A DNA stretch of 64,000 bases from Chamaecrista fasciculata (lineage: Eukaryota; Streptophyta; Magnoliopsida; Fabales; Fabaceae), in contig QANZ01016927.1 of assembly GCA_003254925.1 (NCBI GenBank), positions 94,084 through 158,083 of the forward strand, written 5' to 3'. The notes beneath the pieces are model-generated. The model was not told the DNA's origin. It worked only from the letters and a program-made list of their open reading frames with translations, and ran no database searches. The position numbers and the translations under genes were made by a program. This document shows positions 50,496-62,352 of this stretch, in pieces (positions within the stretch are counted from its first letter, which is position 1; every line of letters starts with the position of its first letter).

Positions 50496-51281
50496 ATGAG
50501 TAATTGTGCCCCTGTTGATACACCAATGGTCACCGGTAGAAAATTCATTGCTAAAGATGGTACTCTGATGAAGGATCCGTATTTATATAGAAGAGCTATA
50601 GGGTCACTTCAGTATCTGACTACAACTCGTCCTGATATCTCTTTTGCTGTAAATAAACTGAGTCAATTCTTGGCAAACCCAACTGATGTTCATTTCTCGG
50701 GTGTAAAGAGGATTCTTAGGTACTTACAGGGAACCAAGCAGGTTGGCCTTCATCTCAAACCAGCAAACATACTCAGGCTTGTCACCTATACAGATGCCGA
50801 TTGGGCTACTGACCTAGATGACAGGAAGTCTGTTGGAGGAATGTGTACGTATCTTGGCAATACTCTGCTGTCATGGTCTTCCAGGAAGCAAAGGGTTGTA
50901 TCAAGGTCAAGCACTGAATCAGAGTATAGAGCACTTGCAGACAGTGCAGCTGAAGTTCGATGGATCACTTCACTCCTTACAGAGCTGGGAATTGTACCAA
51001 CTCAACCTGCCATGATTTGGTGTGACAACCTCAGTGCAAAGGCCTTGGCTGCGAATCCGGTTCAACATGCTCGGAGCAAGCATATTGAAATCGATGTGCA
51101 CTTTGTTCGTGATATGATTCTCTCCAATGAGGTTGATGTTCATTATGTGCCGTCATCTCTACAAGTTGCAGATTGCTTCACCAAGGCGTTGTCTCAGTCA
51201 CAGTTTGAGAAGAACAGAGCTAAACTTGGACTGGTTAGGATACCGTCTAGTTTAAAGGGGAGAGTTAGAACAGAGGACTAA
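50496..51281 (+). CDS. copia RT end and RNase H, truncated ORF of the derivative
   Basis: The frame reads MSNCAPVDTPM, the conserved stretch at the end of the copia RT region, then LYRRAIGSLQYLTTTRPDI and GVKRILRYLQGT. RNase H follows (TYTDADWATD with catalytic Asp, SSTESEYRAL, IWCDNLSAKALAANP, SKHIEIDVHFVRD), then ADCFTKALS. It ends in the 3' LTR at a TAA. The frame is also open upstream to 50460 through the tRNA-derived part. 261 residues from the ATG, against about 1400 in a full copia protein. A free RNase H fragment is unlikely to act alone. Sequence conservation indicates recent descent from an intact element. Confidence 0.85.
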   Translation: MSNCAPVDTPMVTGRKFIAKDGTLMKDPYLYRRAIGSLQYLTTTRPDISFAVNKLSQFLANPTDVHFSGVKRILRYLQGTKQVGLHLKPANILRLVTYTDADWATDLDDRKSVGGMCTYLGNTLLSWSSRKQRVVSRSSTESEYRALADSAAEVRWITSLLTELGIVPTQPAMIWCDNLSAKALAANPVQHARSKHIEIDVHFVRDMILSNEVDVHYVPSSLQVADCFTKALSQSQFEKNRAKLGLVRIPSSLKGRVRTED

Positions 51282-51497
51282 ATTGTATTTAGCTATAATT
51301 AGTTGGGTACTGTTCTGTAATTAGTCTGTGATATTATTTGTATTCTTATCATAGCTGTACACGTATAGCATTTCTAGATTCTTCTATATTCTTCTGTGTA
51401 ACAAATTCTGTTGATTGCTATATAAAATCTCACCTGGATAGAGTACTATCTCATCCAGAATTCCTTTCATCTTTTCCTTCTTTCATATTTTCACTCT
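51263..51497 (+). repeat. 3' LTR of the copia derivative
   Basis: 235 bp, starts directly after the polypurine tract, ends at CACTCT before the GACCA duplication. Identical to the 5' LTR. Confidence 0.93.
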
Positions 51498-51538
51498 GAC
51501 CATCTTTTGTCTTTGCAGCTAATCTCGGCTTCACCCAT

Positions 51539-52598
51539 TTTTCTAGTAACCAATCAGAGGAACCCTTGGAAATTGGAATGTTAAAAGTGAGATCAAGAAA
51601 AGGAAAAAACTCAGTTTCTGTTACGTTAGTGATAAAGTGAAATTTGGCCAAAAAAATAAAAGTGGCAGAGTGAAAGCAAATATTACAACAGAGAAAAATG
51701 TAGTGTTGTTATGCATAGCTTTGTATCATTAAACTTCATCAAGATTAAAGAGAAACAAGTTGAACTAAATGCCCTTAAATAATGCTACATATATATTTTG
51801 TTCACAAATTTTATTTAAAAAAAATTGAACCCACACAAATCGGATAAGATCTTACAATCTTATGATACTAAAAAAAAAATCACGATACGCTGTACTTTAC
51901 TTAAAGATCTCAATAATCAAGGTTAAGCCTGTCAATAAGGATGGCCACTCATCTAACTCAAGTCTAGGAAAGCCTAAGCATCATATTTCATTCATACCAG
52001 ATAGAATAATAACAAGAAAAACAATCTGTTAAAAACAGAAACATCTGTTCTATCTCATTTTGTTTTCTCATTCAACTGGTGTGAGGTTCTTTACTTAAGT
52101 AGAAAGAATAAAATTAAAGTGTACTTAAAGTGCTGTTAATTTCTCTTCCTTCCATGTGTTGGAGTGACAATTTTCCTTAGACTGCATAAGATTGGAGGCT
52201 AAAGAAGAAAACAATAATGTCTTTTGTTTTTTCTAAATTGTAATTTAGGTGAAATTTTGAGTCTAAGTTGTTCATCAAAATAGTTGCAGCTGGAGATGAA
52301 ATTAATTTATGATATATATATATATATATATACATGTGTGTGTTTGTGTGTGTGTGTGTGATGCTCAATTTATGCTTAATTTTATAAAGTGATGTGTTAG
52401 AGTGATTGATTTTCAAAACATTCTTGCCATCGTTGAAAATTCAAAAGCCAAACTAATTTGATAGTGGAATCTTCTAGAAAATGAGTAGACGAAGGAGCTT
52501 TATCAGGCATACATTTGACAAATTGATATATGTTCAAAGAGAGGACAAAAAGGAGGTAAAAGAAAAATGAGTACAATAATTGATTTAACAACTACTGA
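51539..52598. other. intergenic region between SDR copy G and the receptor kinase
   Basis: Holds the upstream region of copy G (right of 51538) and the 3' UTR region of the receptor kinase (left of 52599, minus strand). A (TA)n/(GT)n compound microsatellite lies at about 52311-52360. No gene seen. Confidence 0.5.
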
Positions 52599-55500
52599 TC
52601 AAGTAATGCTTTTACCATTTTGCAGAAACATGGCCTTGAGTTTTTTCAATGACACCACAACATCTGTCATATTAATTCTGGACTCAGGTAAATTGGTGCA
52701 ACAACTCAAGGATAAGTCCAAAATTGAAGACAAATATGGCATGATATTTCCAATATTTTGGTTGTCTCCTTGCAATAAATTGGCATCCAAAATCTTGATA
52801 ACTGAATGTGGCATAGAGTTGCTAACCCATTCTTTCAAACTGAGACCTTCATCGAACATGTCATCAGTAGGCTTCTTCCTTGTGAACATTTCCATCAGCA
52901 TAATGCCATAACTATACACATCTCCTTTCATGGAAACAACTCCTCTTGATCCATACTCTAAACACATCAGTTAAATGTAGTAAAACGATAATTATGTGTT
53001 AAGATAAAGGATTAAAAGTTTTATAGTTTATTGGCAGACCATAGAGAAAAAAAATAGAATATAACAAAGTTATTAGACATCACCTGGTGCCATATAGCCA
53101 AGCGTAGCAAGAGTCTTGGTATAAATCTCAAATTGATCTCCACCTAATAGTTTTGAAATGCCAAAGTCACTTAGATGAGCCACCATATCATCATCCAACA
53201 AAACATTGCTTGGTTTTACATCACAATGAACCACTGGTGTAGAAGAACCATGATGAAGATACTCCAATGCAGATGCCACATCGATCATTATATTCAGCCT
53301 TTGCAAGAAATCTAAGCAATAATTATGAGAATACAACCATTTCTCAAGACTCCCATTGGGCATAAATTCCATTATGAGAGACTTAAAATCAATATTTGAG
53401 CAACTGCTAATGAACTTAACAAGATTTCGATGACGCAAGTTGCATATAGCAATGCATTCTGTATCAAAACTCCTTAAAGCTTCTTCCAAGGCTATGTTAA
53501 ATACTTTAACTGCAACTACCTTTCCATTTGAAAGAATTCCTTTGTATACTATCCCGAAACTGCCTTTGCCTAGAAAATTACTCTCGTTGAATCCATTTGT
53601 TCCTTGTAGAAGTTCATAGTAGGATATCCTAATTGATGTCTCCAAATTTAAAAAGTCCTTACTAGTTGAATCACTAGCTTGATCTCTCCTACACTTTAGA
53701 AAGACTATGCATGAAGCAGCCAAAATGATTGCCACGAGGATGGGCAACAAGCATTTGATCAAAAGCATCTTTTTTCTTGACCACTGCTTGTTTCTAATTT
53801 TACATGGCTTGACTTGGAGTTCGGGCTTCCCACAAAGATCTTCATTCATCATAAAAGATTGAGCTGTGAGATTTTGAAATGGCCCACCATTTGGAATTTC
53901 TCCTTGTAGTGAATTGTAGGAAAGATTAAGATAATGAAGTTGGAGAAGTGACTCTAGAGACTTTGGAATTACACCAGACAAATGATTTTGGGAAAGATCC
54001 AAGAACTCTAGGCTTTTCATGTTGCCAAGTGTTTCAGGAATAGGCCCTTGCAATTTGTTATGTGCCAAAGATAAGTTTTGCAAAGTTTGCAAGCTACCTA
54101 TTATTGCTGGTATGTTTCCTGAAATTTGATTTCTTGACAAGTTTAACAATATAAGGGCTCTCAAGTTTGAAATTTCAAATGGAATTGTTCCATTCAATGC
54201 ATTGGAGGATAAGTCCACCCGCAAGATATCTTGTAGACTCCAAAGAGAAGAGGGTATTTGAGAAATCAATTTGTTAGAACCCAAGTACAAATTTTGCAAA
54301 GAAGTAAGATTCCCAAAGCAGCTTGGGATCAATCCTGTAAACATGTTATGCTCTATATAAAAGTCAGTCAAACTTCTGAGTTGGCAAAACTCATCAATGG
54401 TACCTTGGAAACTATTGTAACCAAGATCCAAATGTTGAAGACCATGCAATTTGGTCATTGTGGTTGGAAGGAGTCCATTCAAATAATTATAGGATAAGCT
54501 TAATGTGAATAAGTTGCTTAAATTTCCAAGTACCTCAGGAATAACTCCACTAAATTCATTTCCATGTAGATCTAACATATTGAGCTTAGAAGCATTGGAT
54601 AAGCTTTGTGGGAGTTTTCCTCCGAGTTTATTGTCACCCAAGTCCAACATTGTGAGGTTGGGAAAGACATTTCCTATATTTGATGGGACAATGCCAGAAA
54701 TGGAATTAGCTCCAATACTTAAAACTTCCAATGTGGAAATGTTGAAAATATTGGTAGGAATAGATCCACTCAAATAGTTTGGTCCCAAACTTAACCTCTC
54801 AAGATTTTTCAGGTTGCCTAACTCCTTGGGTATAAAACCTGAAAACAGAATTTGATGCGATGATTGTATATTTGTATTAGAATGTGAACTAGTTAAAAAA
54901 GAAAAGGAAAGAGAATAAAAAAAAGGGCAATATACTCTTTTCATATTTGGATGTTGGGTAAAAAGGAAATCATATGAAGAATATAGGTATTTGAATGGGA
55001 CAAAAGTATATATATTTGAAGCCAAAAAATAAGGTATTTATAGATGTTTAGTTGCCCAATGATTTTTGAATGCTTCAATCAAATTGATTTTCCACTAAAA
55101 TGAGAGTTTCAATGAATGGAGCCTCACAATAAGCTGTTGTACTTAGTATAGACAAGATCTAAATATTGAAGACCTTTCAATTTGTTCAGTGTTGTTGTGA
55201 TGTGTCCCCTCAAATCAATTAGAAGTGTAGGATAAACTTTGTGGGAGTTTTTCTATAAGTTCATTTTCCACCAACTGCGAGATTTTTAGGTTGGGAAAGG
55301 AATTTTGAAAATACCGAAAGGAATAGGTTCGCTCATATAGTTTAATGCCAAATGAAATTTAACACCTCAAGTTTTTTAAGGTTGCTTATCTTTTGGGTAT
55401 AAAATCTGAAAGCAAAATTTAATGAATCATTGGATTTTTCTAACACATTTGAAGAATATATATGATAGAATGGGACAAGAATAGAATAGAACTATACCTG

Positions 55501-58500
55501 TGAATGCGTTTCCACCCAAGTATAACCCTCTCAAAGATGTACAATTGCCCAATGAATTCGGAATACTTCCATGAAATTGATTATCTATTAAACTGAGATT
55601 TTCAAGCAATGGAAGTTGATGGCACAACTCTAGTGATAAATTGCCATGTAAGTAGTTTCTGCCAAGATTGATAGCTCTTAAAGAAGGAATTGTTAAAACG
55701 GAATATGGAATTTCGCCTGCACAAAAATAAAGAGATTAAGTTTATGTACACAAACCATAAGCACATCAATCTTATGGTCATTTAAAACTTTATATATTTT
55801 GTTCCCCATGATCTATGAAGCATGAACAGTTCATTTTGAGGGTGTGCATGACACCATGTCAAACATGTGTGCGTGTCTGATACGACATTCATACGACATT
55901 TATACGACACATATTTATATAAATTTCAAAATATAAAATTAATTTTTGTAACATTAGCATGACAATTAATAGAAAATAATTATATATGAATATATGAATA
56001 GATATTGTAATTTTAAAAGTTTTTATCAAAATTTATTGATTTTTAATTATTTTCATATATAAATATATATCATGTTGTGTCATATAATTTTAAAAATTTA
56101 GCATGTCAGTGTGTTTGTGTCCGTGTCATGTCTCGTGCCCATACTTCATAGCCTCTACAACATGACTTGATAAATTGACAAATTTTTCAATTATACATTT
56201 TGTTTATGTTTTCGCAAGAGAAACATTTTATACTAAAAACATTTTGATTTACTTTCCGTTTAAAAACTTCTACTATTCTTTCTATTAAAATATTGAAGAC
56301 TTTAAAAGTTAATTTAAAAAAAAAATGATTATATTAATCAATTTTTTGTTTGATTTAAGATTACTTTTTATAAATATTAGACATCAATTTTATGGCAGAA
56401 AAATTGTTTTTATATTTTAACCTTCCACCAAATATAGCAATATTATATTTTAATTGTTTATATTTTTTCTTATATTTGAATGAAATAAATATCTTTTAAT
56501 TTTTTTTATCTATTTTTCTTTTCTTTTGGGATGATGATATTCTTCTTTTCTTTGTCTGTATTTTTTTATTTCTTTAAGGAGAAAAATTTAACAAGACCCC
56601 TTAAACTTTGGGTCATTTGAAAGTAGGCTCTTAAACTATCAATTTTGGAAATCAAACCTTAAACTTTGAAGGGATTAGGAATTAGATCCTTCCATCCATT
56701 TTTTCACTAACGATGTTAATTATTATTAGGATAAATTACACTTTGATACCCTGTAGTTTAAAAAGTAACATTTTAGTACCTTGTGGTATTCTCTGTTAAC
56801 ACTTTGGTACCCTGAGCTTTAATTCTTTTAGAAAATTAACAAAAATTGGTATTTTTGGGGCTATTTCGTAATTTTAACCATCTTTGGGAGATGAAAGGCA
56901 ATTTTAATGCAGGAAAAAGAGGTTGGAATTACTAAAACACCCATCAATATTTAAATATCTTCAAAATAGTCCTTAAAAAACACAAAATTTTATATCTTAA
57001 TAGGACTAGATTGCAAAATTTTTTTCCAGAATTGGGACTGTTTTGTAGTTCTATCTTCTGTCCTATACTTTTAAGATATTATGTTTTGACCCCAAAAAGT
57101 TTTTATACTTTTCATTTTAGTCCCTAGATAATATGTATCCAGGGACCTGTTTGTAATTTTCTGAAAATATTGAGGGTCAATATGTAATTTTTGCAAAAAT
57201 GTTATGGTTAAAATTACAAAATAGCTCCAAAAATTCCAATTTTTGTTAACTTTCTAACAGAATTAAAGCTCAGGGTACCAAAGTGTTAACGTAAAATACC
57301 ACAAAGTACCAAAATGTCACTTTTTAAACAAAAGGGTACCAAAGTGGAATATGGCCAAATGACAGGGTACCAAAGTGTAATTTATCCTAATAATAATTAA
57401 CACACTTAGTGAAAAAATGGATGGAAGGATCTAATTCCTAAACCTTCAAAGTTTAGGGATTTGATTTTCAAAATTGATAGTTTAAGGGCCTACATCCAAA
57501 TGACCCATAGTTTAAGGGGTCTTGTTACATTTTTCTCTTTCTTTAATAATCTTTTCTTTTTTTTGGTAATTACTTTCTTTAATAATCTTTTTATTCTATA
57601 TACTACTTCTCTTCATCTCTTGTGATAAAGTTTCTTCGTTTATCATTATTTTGGTTTACATTTGAAAAAAAGTAAGCACCATCTTTAAATTTAATTTGTA
57701 CAAAAACGAAATATAAATTTTTATATAATTTTAAATTTATTATAGGACCAAATATAGAATCAATTCTATAATTAACCCAAAGATATAGAACCAAATATGC
57801 AACAAAAAAAATATATGGGACCAAATTGGGACCTGACCCAAAGATATGGGATCAAATTGAGAACTAAACAAAAGATATGAGACCAAATTTGCACTTTAAC
57901 CTAAAATATAATATAGAAGACATTGACATACCTTCTAAGTTGTTCCCTCTCAAATATAGGAATTGGAGTTGAGTCAAATTTCCTATGCCATTTGGTATCT
58001 TTCCTTTGATGAATCTGTTATAAGATAATGACAAATGCCTCAATTCTTTGCATTCATGCCAAACAGAAGGCATTTCACCAGAAAGGTTATTATCATGTAA
58101 CCTAAGATCTTCAAGTTTGGGCATTCCACCACACACATTTGATGGGATACTTCCTGACAAGTGATTTGAAGCAATCTCTAATTGTTGTAGCATTGAAATG
58201 TTAAATATTGAAGATGGTATTGACCCTGAAAATTGATTGTTTGCAAGATATAGAATCCTTAACTTCACAAGATCTCCAACTTCTTTTGGAATGCTTCCTT
58301 CACATGTTAATAAAAAACAAATTAAATACAAGGGAAACAAGAGAAAAAGAAAACTGGCCATGTTAATACTTCAATCATTCCTTATTGATTATACCATTTA
58401 CCATATTGATTGACTAGCCAAACAGACATGTACATTGTAGAAAACAAAAACAAATAGGTAAAAGTATTATTCTTAATACCTCAAAGTATGAGGTGAGTAT

Positions 58501-61500
58501 GAATTATGCTCCTAAAATTTTTTTATCAATTGTATTTCCAATCTTTTTCTTTTTGTGTCAATTATACTCCCAATTTTTGGGTATCTATAATTGATTTGAA
58601 TGTAAGACAGAGTATAATTGACTCAAATGTAAAACGTTAAGGGTATAATTGACCTAAAAAAATATGTACTTGAAACTGACTTATTTAGGAGTACCAAAAG
58701 TATTTTTGTCTAAGTTTAAAACATTCCTAACAAGTTTGTTAGCCATAAATTTTGAAAGGTTGAAGTCATTAATTAGTAACCGGTCAAGTAGAAAGAAGAA
58801 TGTATATGGCCTTTATAAGAAAATGCATTTTCCCCAAAAAGAAATGAAGTTTTATTTGGTCCCCCAAAAATGGCGAAAACTAAGAAGTACTATAAAATAA
58901 AATAAAAATAATTGATCTTCATTTATTTTATAATTTTAAATATAAATAATCGATTTCGTCTAAATTATATATATATAACTTTTATTTAAATCCTTTTTCT
59001 TTAGATTTTGTGCGGCATTTCTCATCTTAATTCTTTTAGGTCGTCTATCTTGAATAGTGTTGTCCAAATTGCTAATTAAATCTTATGATCTCGCAAGACA
59101 TTTTCTTGTAAAATTGGATGTATGATCGTTTTTTAACAAGATCAGGATATGATTGCTATTTTGCTTGTAAGATCGTTGAAATCGCTAATAAGATTGTTTC
59201 CTAAAAAAAAATCTTGTTTAAGTCTTAATTAGCTCATAGGACCTGAAATTAGGCAAAATTAGAGAAAGAAGAGGCAGCCAACAAAACTATAATTAAAAAG
59301 GCGATAAAGTGGATTTAGTGACTGATAAAATGGAACAATTTGGTCTGAAAATAAGCATAATAGAGCTGCTAACATCTAACACTGCATTTTTGGAGATATC
59401 CATTTTTTTTTTCTAATTTGGAGGTCCAAAATGCTGCATTTTTTGAAGTTTAGATTGGTAATTTGTTATTCATGTTTTTCTTTTGGCCAAACAATTTGTT
59501 ATTTTTGTTTATTTATGTTGGTTGTTATCTTGTTGGATACTTTAGTTGATGAAATTATTTTATTTGTTAGCTTGAGACTCTATTTACTAGGGATGATCAT
59601 GGGTAGAGTATAGGTAGGGTACTTTAATCCCCGTCCCCATACCCATCAGAAATTATCATCCCCATACCTGGACTCATACCCGTGCGGGTATGAATATCAA
59701 TCCCCATACCCATACCCTATGGGTAGCCCTATACCCAGACCCGGACCCATACCCGAAAAAATTCAAAAAATACTATTTTTTTAACATTATTTTATATATA
59801 CATTTAAAATAAAAAAATAAATATAATTTTATATATATACATTAATACATGTATATAAATATAAATATAAATATTATATATATTTAAAATAAAAAAAATA
59901 AATATAATTTTATTATTAAGTTTTCACTATATTATATATATAATTATTAATTGATAGTATATTATTGTAGCGGGTATGGTACGGGGTGGGTACCCCAATC
60001 CCCGTATCCGGACCCATACCCGTAAATTTAAATGGGTAAATCACCATACCCGGACCCGTATATTTTTACCCGAACCCATACCCAAACCCATCGGATAAAA
60101 TTTGCGGGTCCCCGTCAGGTATGGGTATTTTGATCATCCCTACTATTTACGATGAACTTATTGACATCTTTATCGTTAATTATATAATAAGACTATAAAT
60201 TTATGATATTGGAGAAGGATCTTAATATATGTTGTAGAGTACATTTATGAACATTTATTTATATATCTATCTATAATAGTAATTTTATTTATATTATTTA
60301 TATAATATTTTTTTAAAAAATTCATAAGATCTCACAATCCTCGATCAAATTTTACAACTATCTTATGTCTCTTTTGATCTTGAGTAATATTTTGATCTTG
60401 GCAACACTTATCTTGAATAATAATACTCCTTTGTTTACTTTGTAATTATTTTAGATATTTGGTTTAGCTTTGGAGAAAAGTAAATAGTTACGAAGCATGG
60501 ACACTAATACAGACATCGGACACGACATGAACACTGACACATAAGGGTGAACAAAACCTTGCCAACCCAGTCCGGCCTGGTCACTTCGGGCCGGGCCAGG
60601 TCCCGGGTCTAGCTCTTGTAGGCCCGGCCCTGCCCGGAGTATACCCATTATTTAAATTCTTTTATTAAATATATTTATATTTTCTTTTACAAAGTAATCT
60701 TTTTTATTTTAGAAAATGTACATGTACTATTATCTTTATTAATTGTGTATTAAAAAAATACATAAAGAATATACTTAATCTCAATTAAATCAATATATTT
60801 TTAACAAATAAATCAAATTAAATGTTTTTAATAATAAAAACATCACTAAACTGATCCAAAAATAAATTTTTGATCAATATATACAAGTTACAAATCATAT
60901 AAAATAAATAAATGAATTAAGTAAATAAATATAAAATATTTTTAAAAGAAAAAATTGGTCCGATCAGGCCCTACTGGACAGCTCGGCCCAGCCCATGTGC
61001 ACCCCTACTGTGACACAGACACAGGACAAGACATGAACAAGGACACACCAACACGCCAAATTATTAAAATTACTGATACGACACGACATATATTTATATA
61101 TATAAATAATTAAAATTCTATAAGTTTTGATGAAAACTTTAAAAATTATAATAACTATTCATAATATATATGTCATATATATCATTATTTTCTATTATTT
61201 TTCATGTTAAAGTGATAAAAAATTAATTTTATATTTTGAAACTTATAAATGTATGTCATATGAATGTTTTACACTTTATTCTGAAATTAAAATAAAATTG
61301 TAGTATGAAGAAAAACCCAACATTGAAAAAGCATGGGAGGAAAATAAAACTCATTCACAAGTAGTTTATAATCATCTTTTCTTAATTGTTATCATATTAT
61401 CTATCTAGTCAAATAGGCATGTCATCAAAAGTATATTCTTGACTTACATACCTGATAAAGTGTTGTAAGATAAACTCAAGAGTTCAAGTGAAGATAAGTT

Positions 61501-62352
61501 GGAAATTGTTGTTGGTATAATTCCTGAAACCCAAAAAGCAGAGTCGTCCTTAATCTTCCATATACTTGATTGTTATGATAGCATCAATGAACTAGCAGAA
61601 TAGAAATGCAAGGAACAAAAGTAAATATAAATAACACTAATTTTCATATACATACCTGATAAAGTGTTATAAGATAAGCCGAAGAATTCAAGGGAAGATA
61701 AGTTGAAAATTGTTTTGGGTATAATCCCTGAAAGCTTATTAGCTGTAAGTGCTAAGCTTTTCACATTCTTAAGTCTTCCAATTTCATATGGAATGGTTCC
61801 CTCAATAAGATTATTTGACAAAATAAGAGTTTGCAGTCTTGATAAATTGAATAGAGATAGCGGAATTAAGCCACTAAATCTATTAGTATGAAGACTCAAA
61901 TGTTGAAGCATAGATAAATCTCCTATCCATTCGGGAACTTTATTATCAAATTCATTGTGACTCAAGTTGAGTGATTTCAACCTACGAAGTTGAATTAACT
62001 CTTTGGGCAATTCACCATAAAAATTGTTGAAATGAAGATCAAGTTCAACAAGGAATGAGAGGTTTCCCAAATGTGAAGATATTTTGCCACTAAGACCCAA
62101 GCCACCAAGATTCAAAGAATGAACCCTTCCATGGTGGACATTACAAGTGACACCATACCAATTACATGGAGAAGAAGAGAGAGACCAATTGGCTAAGAAA
62201 TTGAAAGGATCAGATGAGAGAGAGGATTTGAAAGCAAGAAGAGCATATTTGTCAGTGATGATGTTTGTATTACTACTCCAAGCCAATGAGGACATGAAAA
62301 TGCAGCAATGGAGTAATAATAAATAGAAAGTATGTTTTGCCATGTTTAGCAT
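52599..62352 (-). CDS. LRR receptor-like kinase, Xa21/EFR/FLS2 type (LRR-XII), non-RD
   Basis: Six exons, all GT-AG and phase 1: 62352-61656, 61523-61452, 58297-57932, 55716-55498, 54838-53084 and 52957-52599; 3468 nt, 1155 aa. Signal peptide (YLLLLHCCIFMSSLAW), LRRNT cap (DKYALLAFKSSL...NWSLSSSPCNWYGVTC), many 24-residue LRRs (GxIPxxxxNLxxLxxLxLxxNxLS), transmembrane segment about 809-831, then kinase: LGKGSFGIVYKG (874-885), VAVKVF, HCDVKPSN (His989, Asp991), DFG (1009-1011), GYMAPEYGS across the last intron. Cys before the catalytic Asp makes it non-RD, as in pattern-recognition receptors. Predicted role: plasma-membrane immune receptor for a microbial or self ligand, unknown. A second ATG lies at 62343. 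Introns of 3.2 kb and 2.2 kb carry repeats; splice sites are inferred. Confidence 0.9.
55025..55410 (-). pseudogene. decayed LRR exon remnant in intron 4 of the receptor kinase
   Basis: The minus strand from about 55405 starts ATTTTATACCCAAAAGAT after an AG, closely matching the first bases of exon 5 (GTTTTATACCCAAGGAGTTA). It continues with recognisable but frameshifted LRR sequence (NLKKLEVLNF-like, then YMSEPIPF, FPNLKIS and further pieces). The remnant lacks a continuous frame: a partial duplication of exon 5 left inside the intron. It is not needed for the spliced ORF. Confidence 0.7.
56575..57540. mobile_element. foldback element with a nested MULE-like element, in intron 3 of the receptor kinase
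   Basis: Outer arms 56575-56715 and 57405-57540 (aagaccccttaaactttggg and its complement) enclose an inner pair (ggataaattacactttgata on the left, its inverted form ending near 57388). The inner family is that of 21701-22130 and 35360-37329. Noncoding. Confidence 0.65.
57760..57905. repeat. half of a 'cttttggtccc' foldback repeat
   Basis: Only one arm is present (gatatgagaccaaatttgca towards the right end), just outside exon 3 of the receptor kinase (57932). No opposite arm is seen nearby. Confidence 0.5.
58298..59587. other. part of intron 2 of the receptor kinase
   Basis: No LRR-coding sequence recognised. A short foldback near 58470-58670 (the family with cccaatttttgggtat / aacgttaagggtataat, also seen at 22140-22290). 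A repeated 'aagatcgt...aagattg' motif near 59080-59230. Confidence 0.45.
59588..60142. mobile_element. hAT-type non-autonomous element, 555 bp
   Basis: 8-bp target duplications CTATTTAC (59580-59587 and 60143-60150). Ends TAGGGATGATCATGGGTA and TTTTGATCATCCCTA are inverted repeats. Subterminal regions contain many copies of a cccatacccg-type motif in both orientations. It sits in intron 2 of the receptor kinase. No transposase. Confidence 0.88.
60540..61012. mobile_element. probable hAT-type element with GGCCCGGCC-rich ends
   Basis: The left end aagggtgaacaaaacc and right end gtgcacccctac are inverted repeats, with gggccgggcc-type motifs inside both arms. Flanking ctgacaca and ctgtgaca would be an imperfect 8-bp target duplication. 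It lies within another repeat rich in ggacacgacat-type motifs (about 60488-61090), of which a relative is at 55840-56150. Confidence 0.6.
61436..61740 (-). repeat. tandem duplication of an LRR exon with its intron border
   Basis: Bases 61448-61530 (exon 2 and borders) closely resemble 61652-61735 (the last LRR of exon 1 with its donor). Both encode GIIPxTIxNLSSLExxxLSYNTLSG and end TTATCAG before gtatgta. A single LRR-plus-intron module was duplicated, adding one 24-residue repeat in frame. Confidence 0.8.

Larger units (their letters stand above)
50192..51497 (+). mobile_element. internally deleted copia retrotransposon derivative, 1306 bp
   Basis: 235-bp LTRs at 50192-50426 and 51263-51497 are identical base for base. 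The target duplication GACCA is at 50187-50191 and 51498-51502. The LTR termini so defined are AG...CT rather than TG...CA. A tRNA-Met primer site (50427) and a polypurine tract (aaaggggag, 51254-51262) are present. GAG, protease, integrase and most of RT are missing; only the RT end and RNase H remain. Identical LTRs and an exact target duplication show recent insertion, in trans, of an already deleted RNA. It disrupts exon 1 of SDR copy G. Confidence 0.95.

Noticed and set aside
60451-60648. 65-codon Gly/Pro-rich minus-strand frame
   Set aside because: Lies in the GGCCCGG-rich arm of a hAT-like element.
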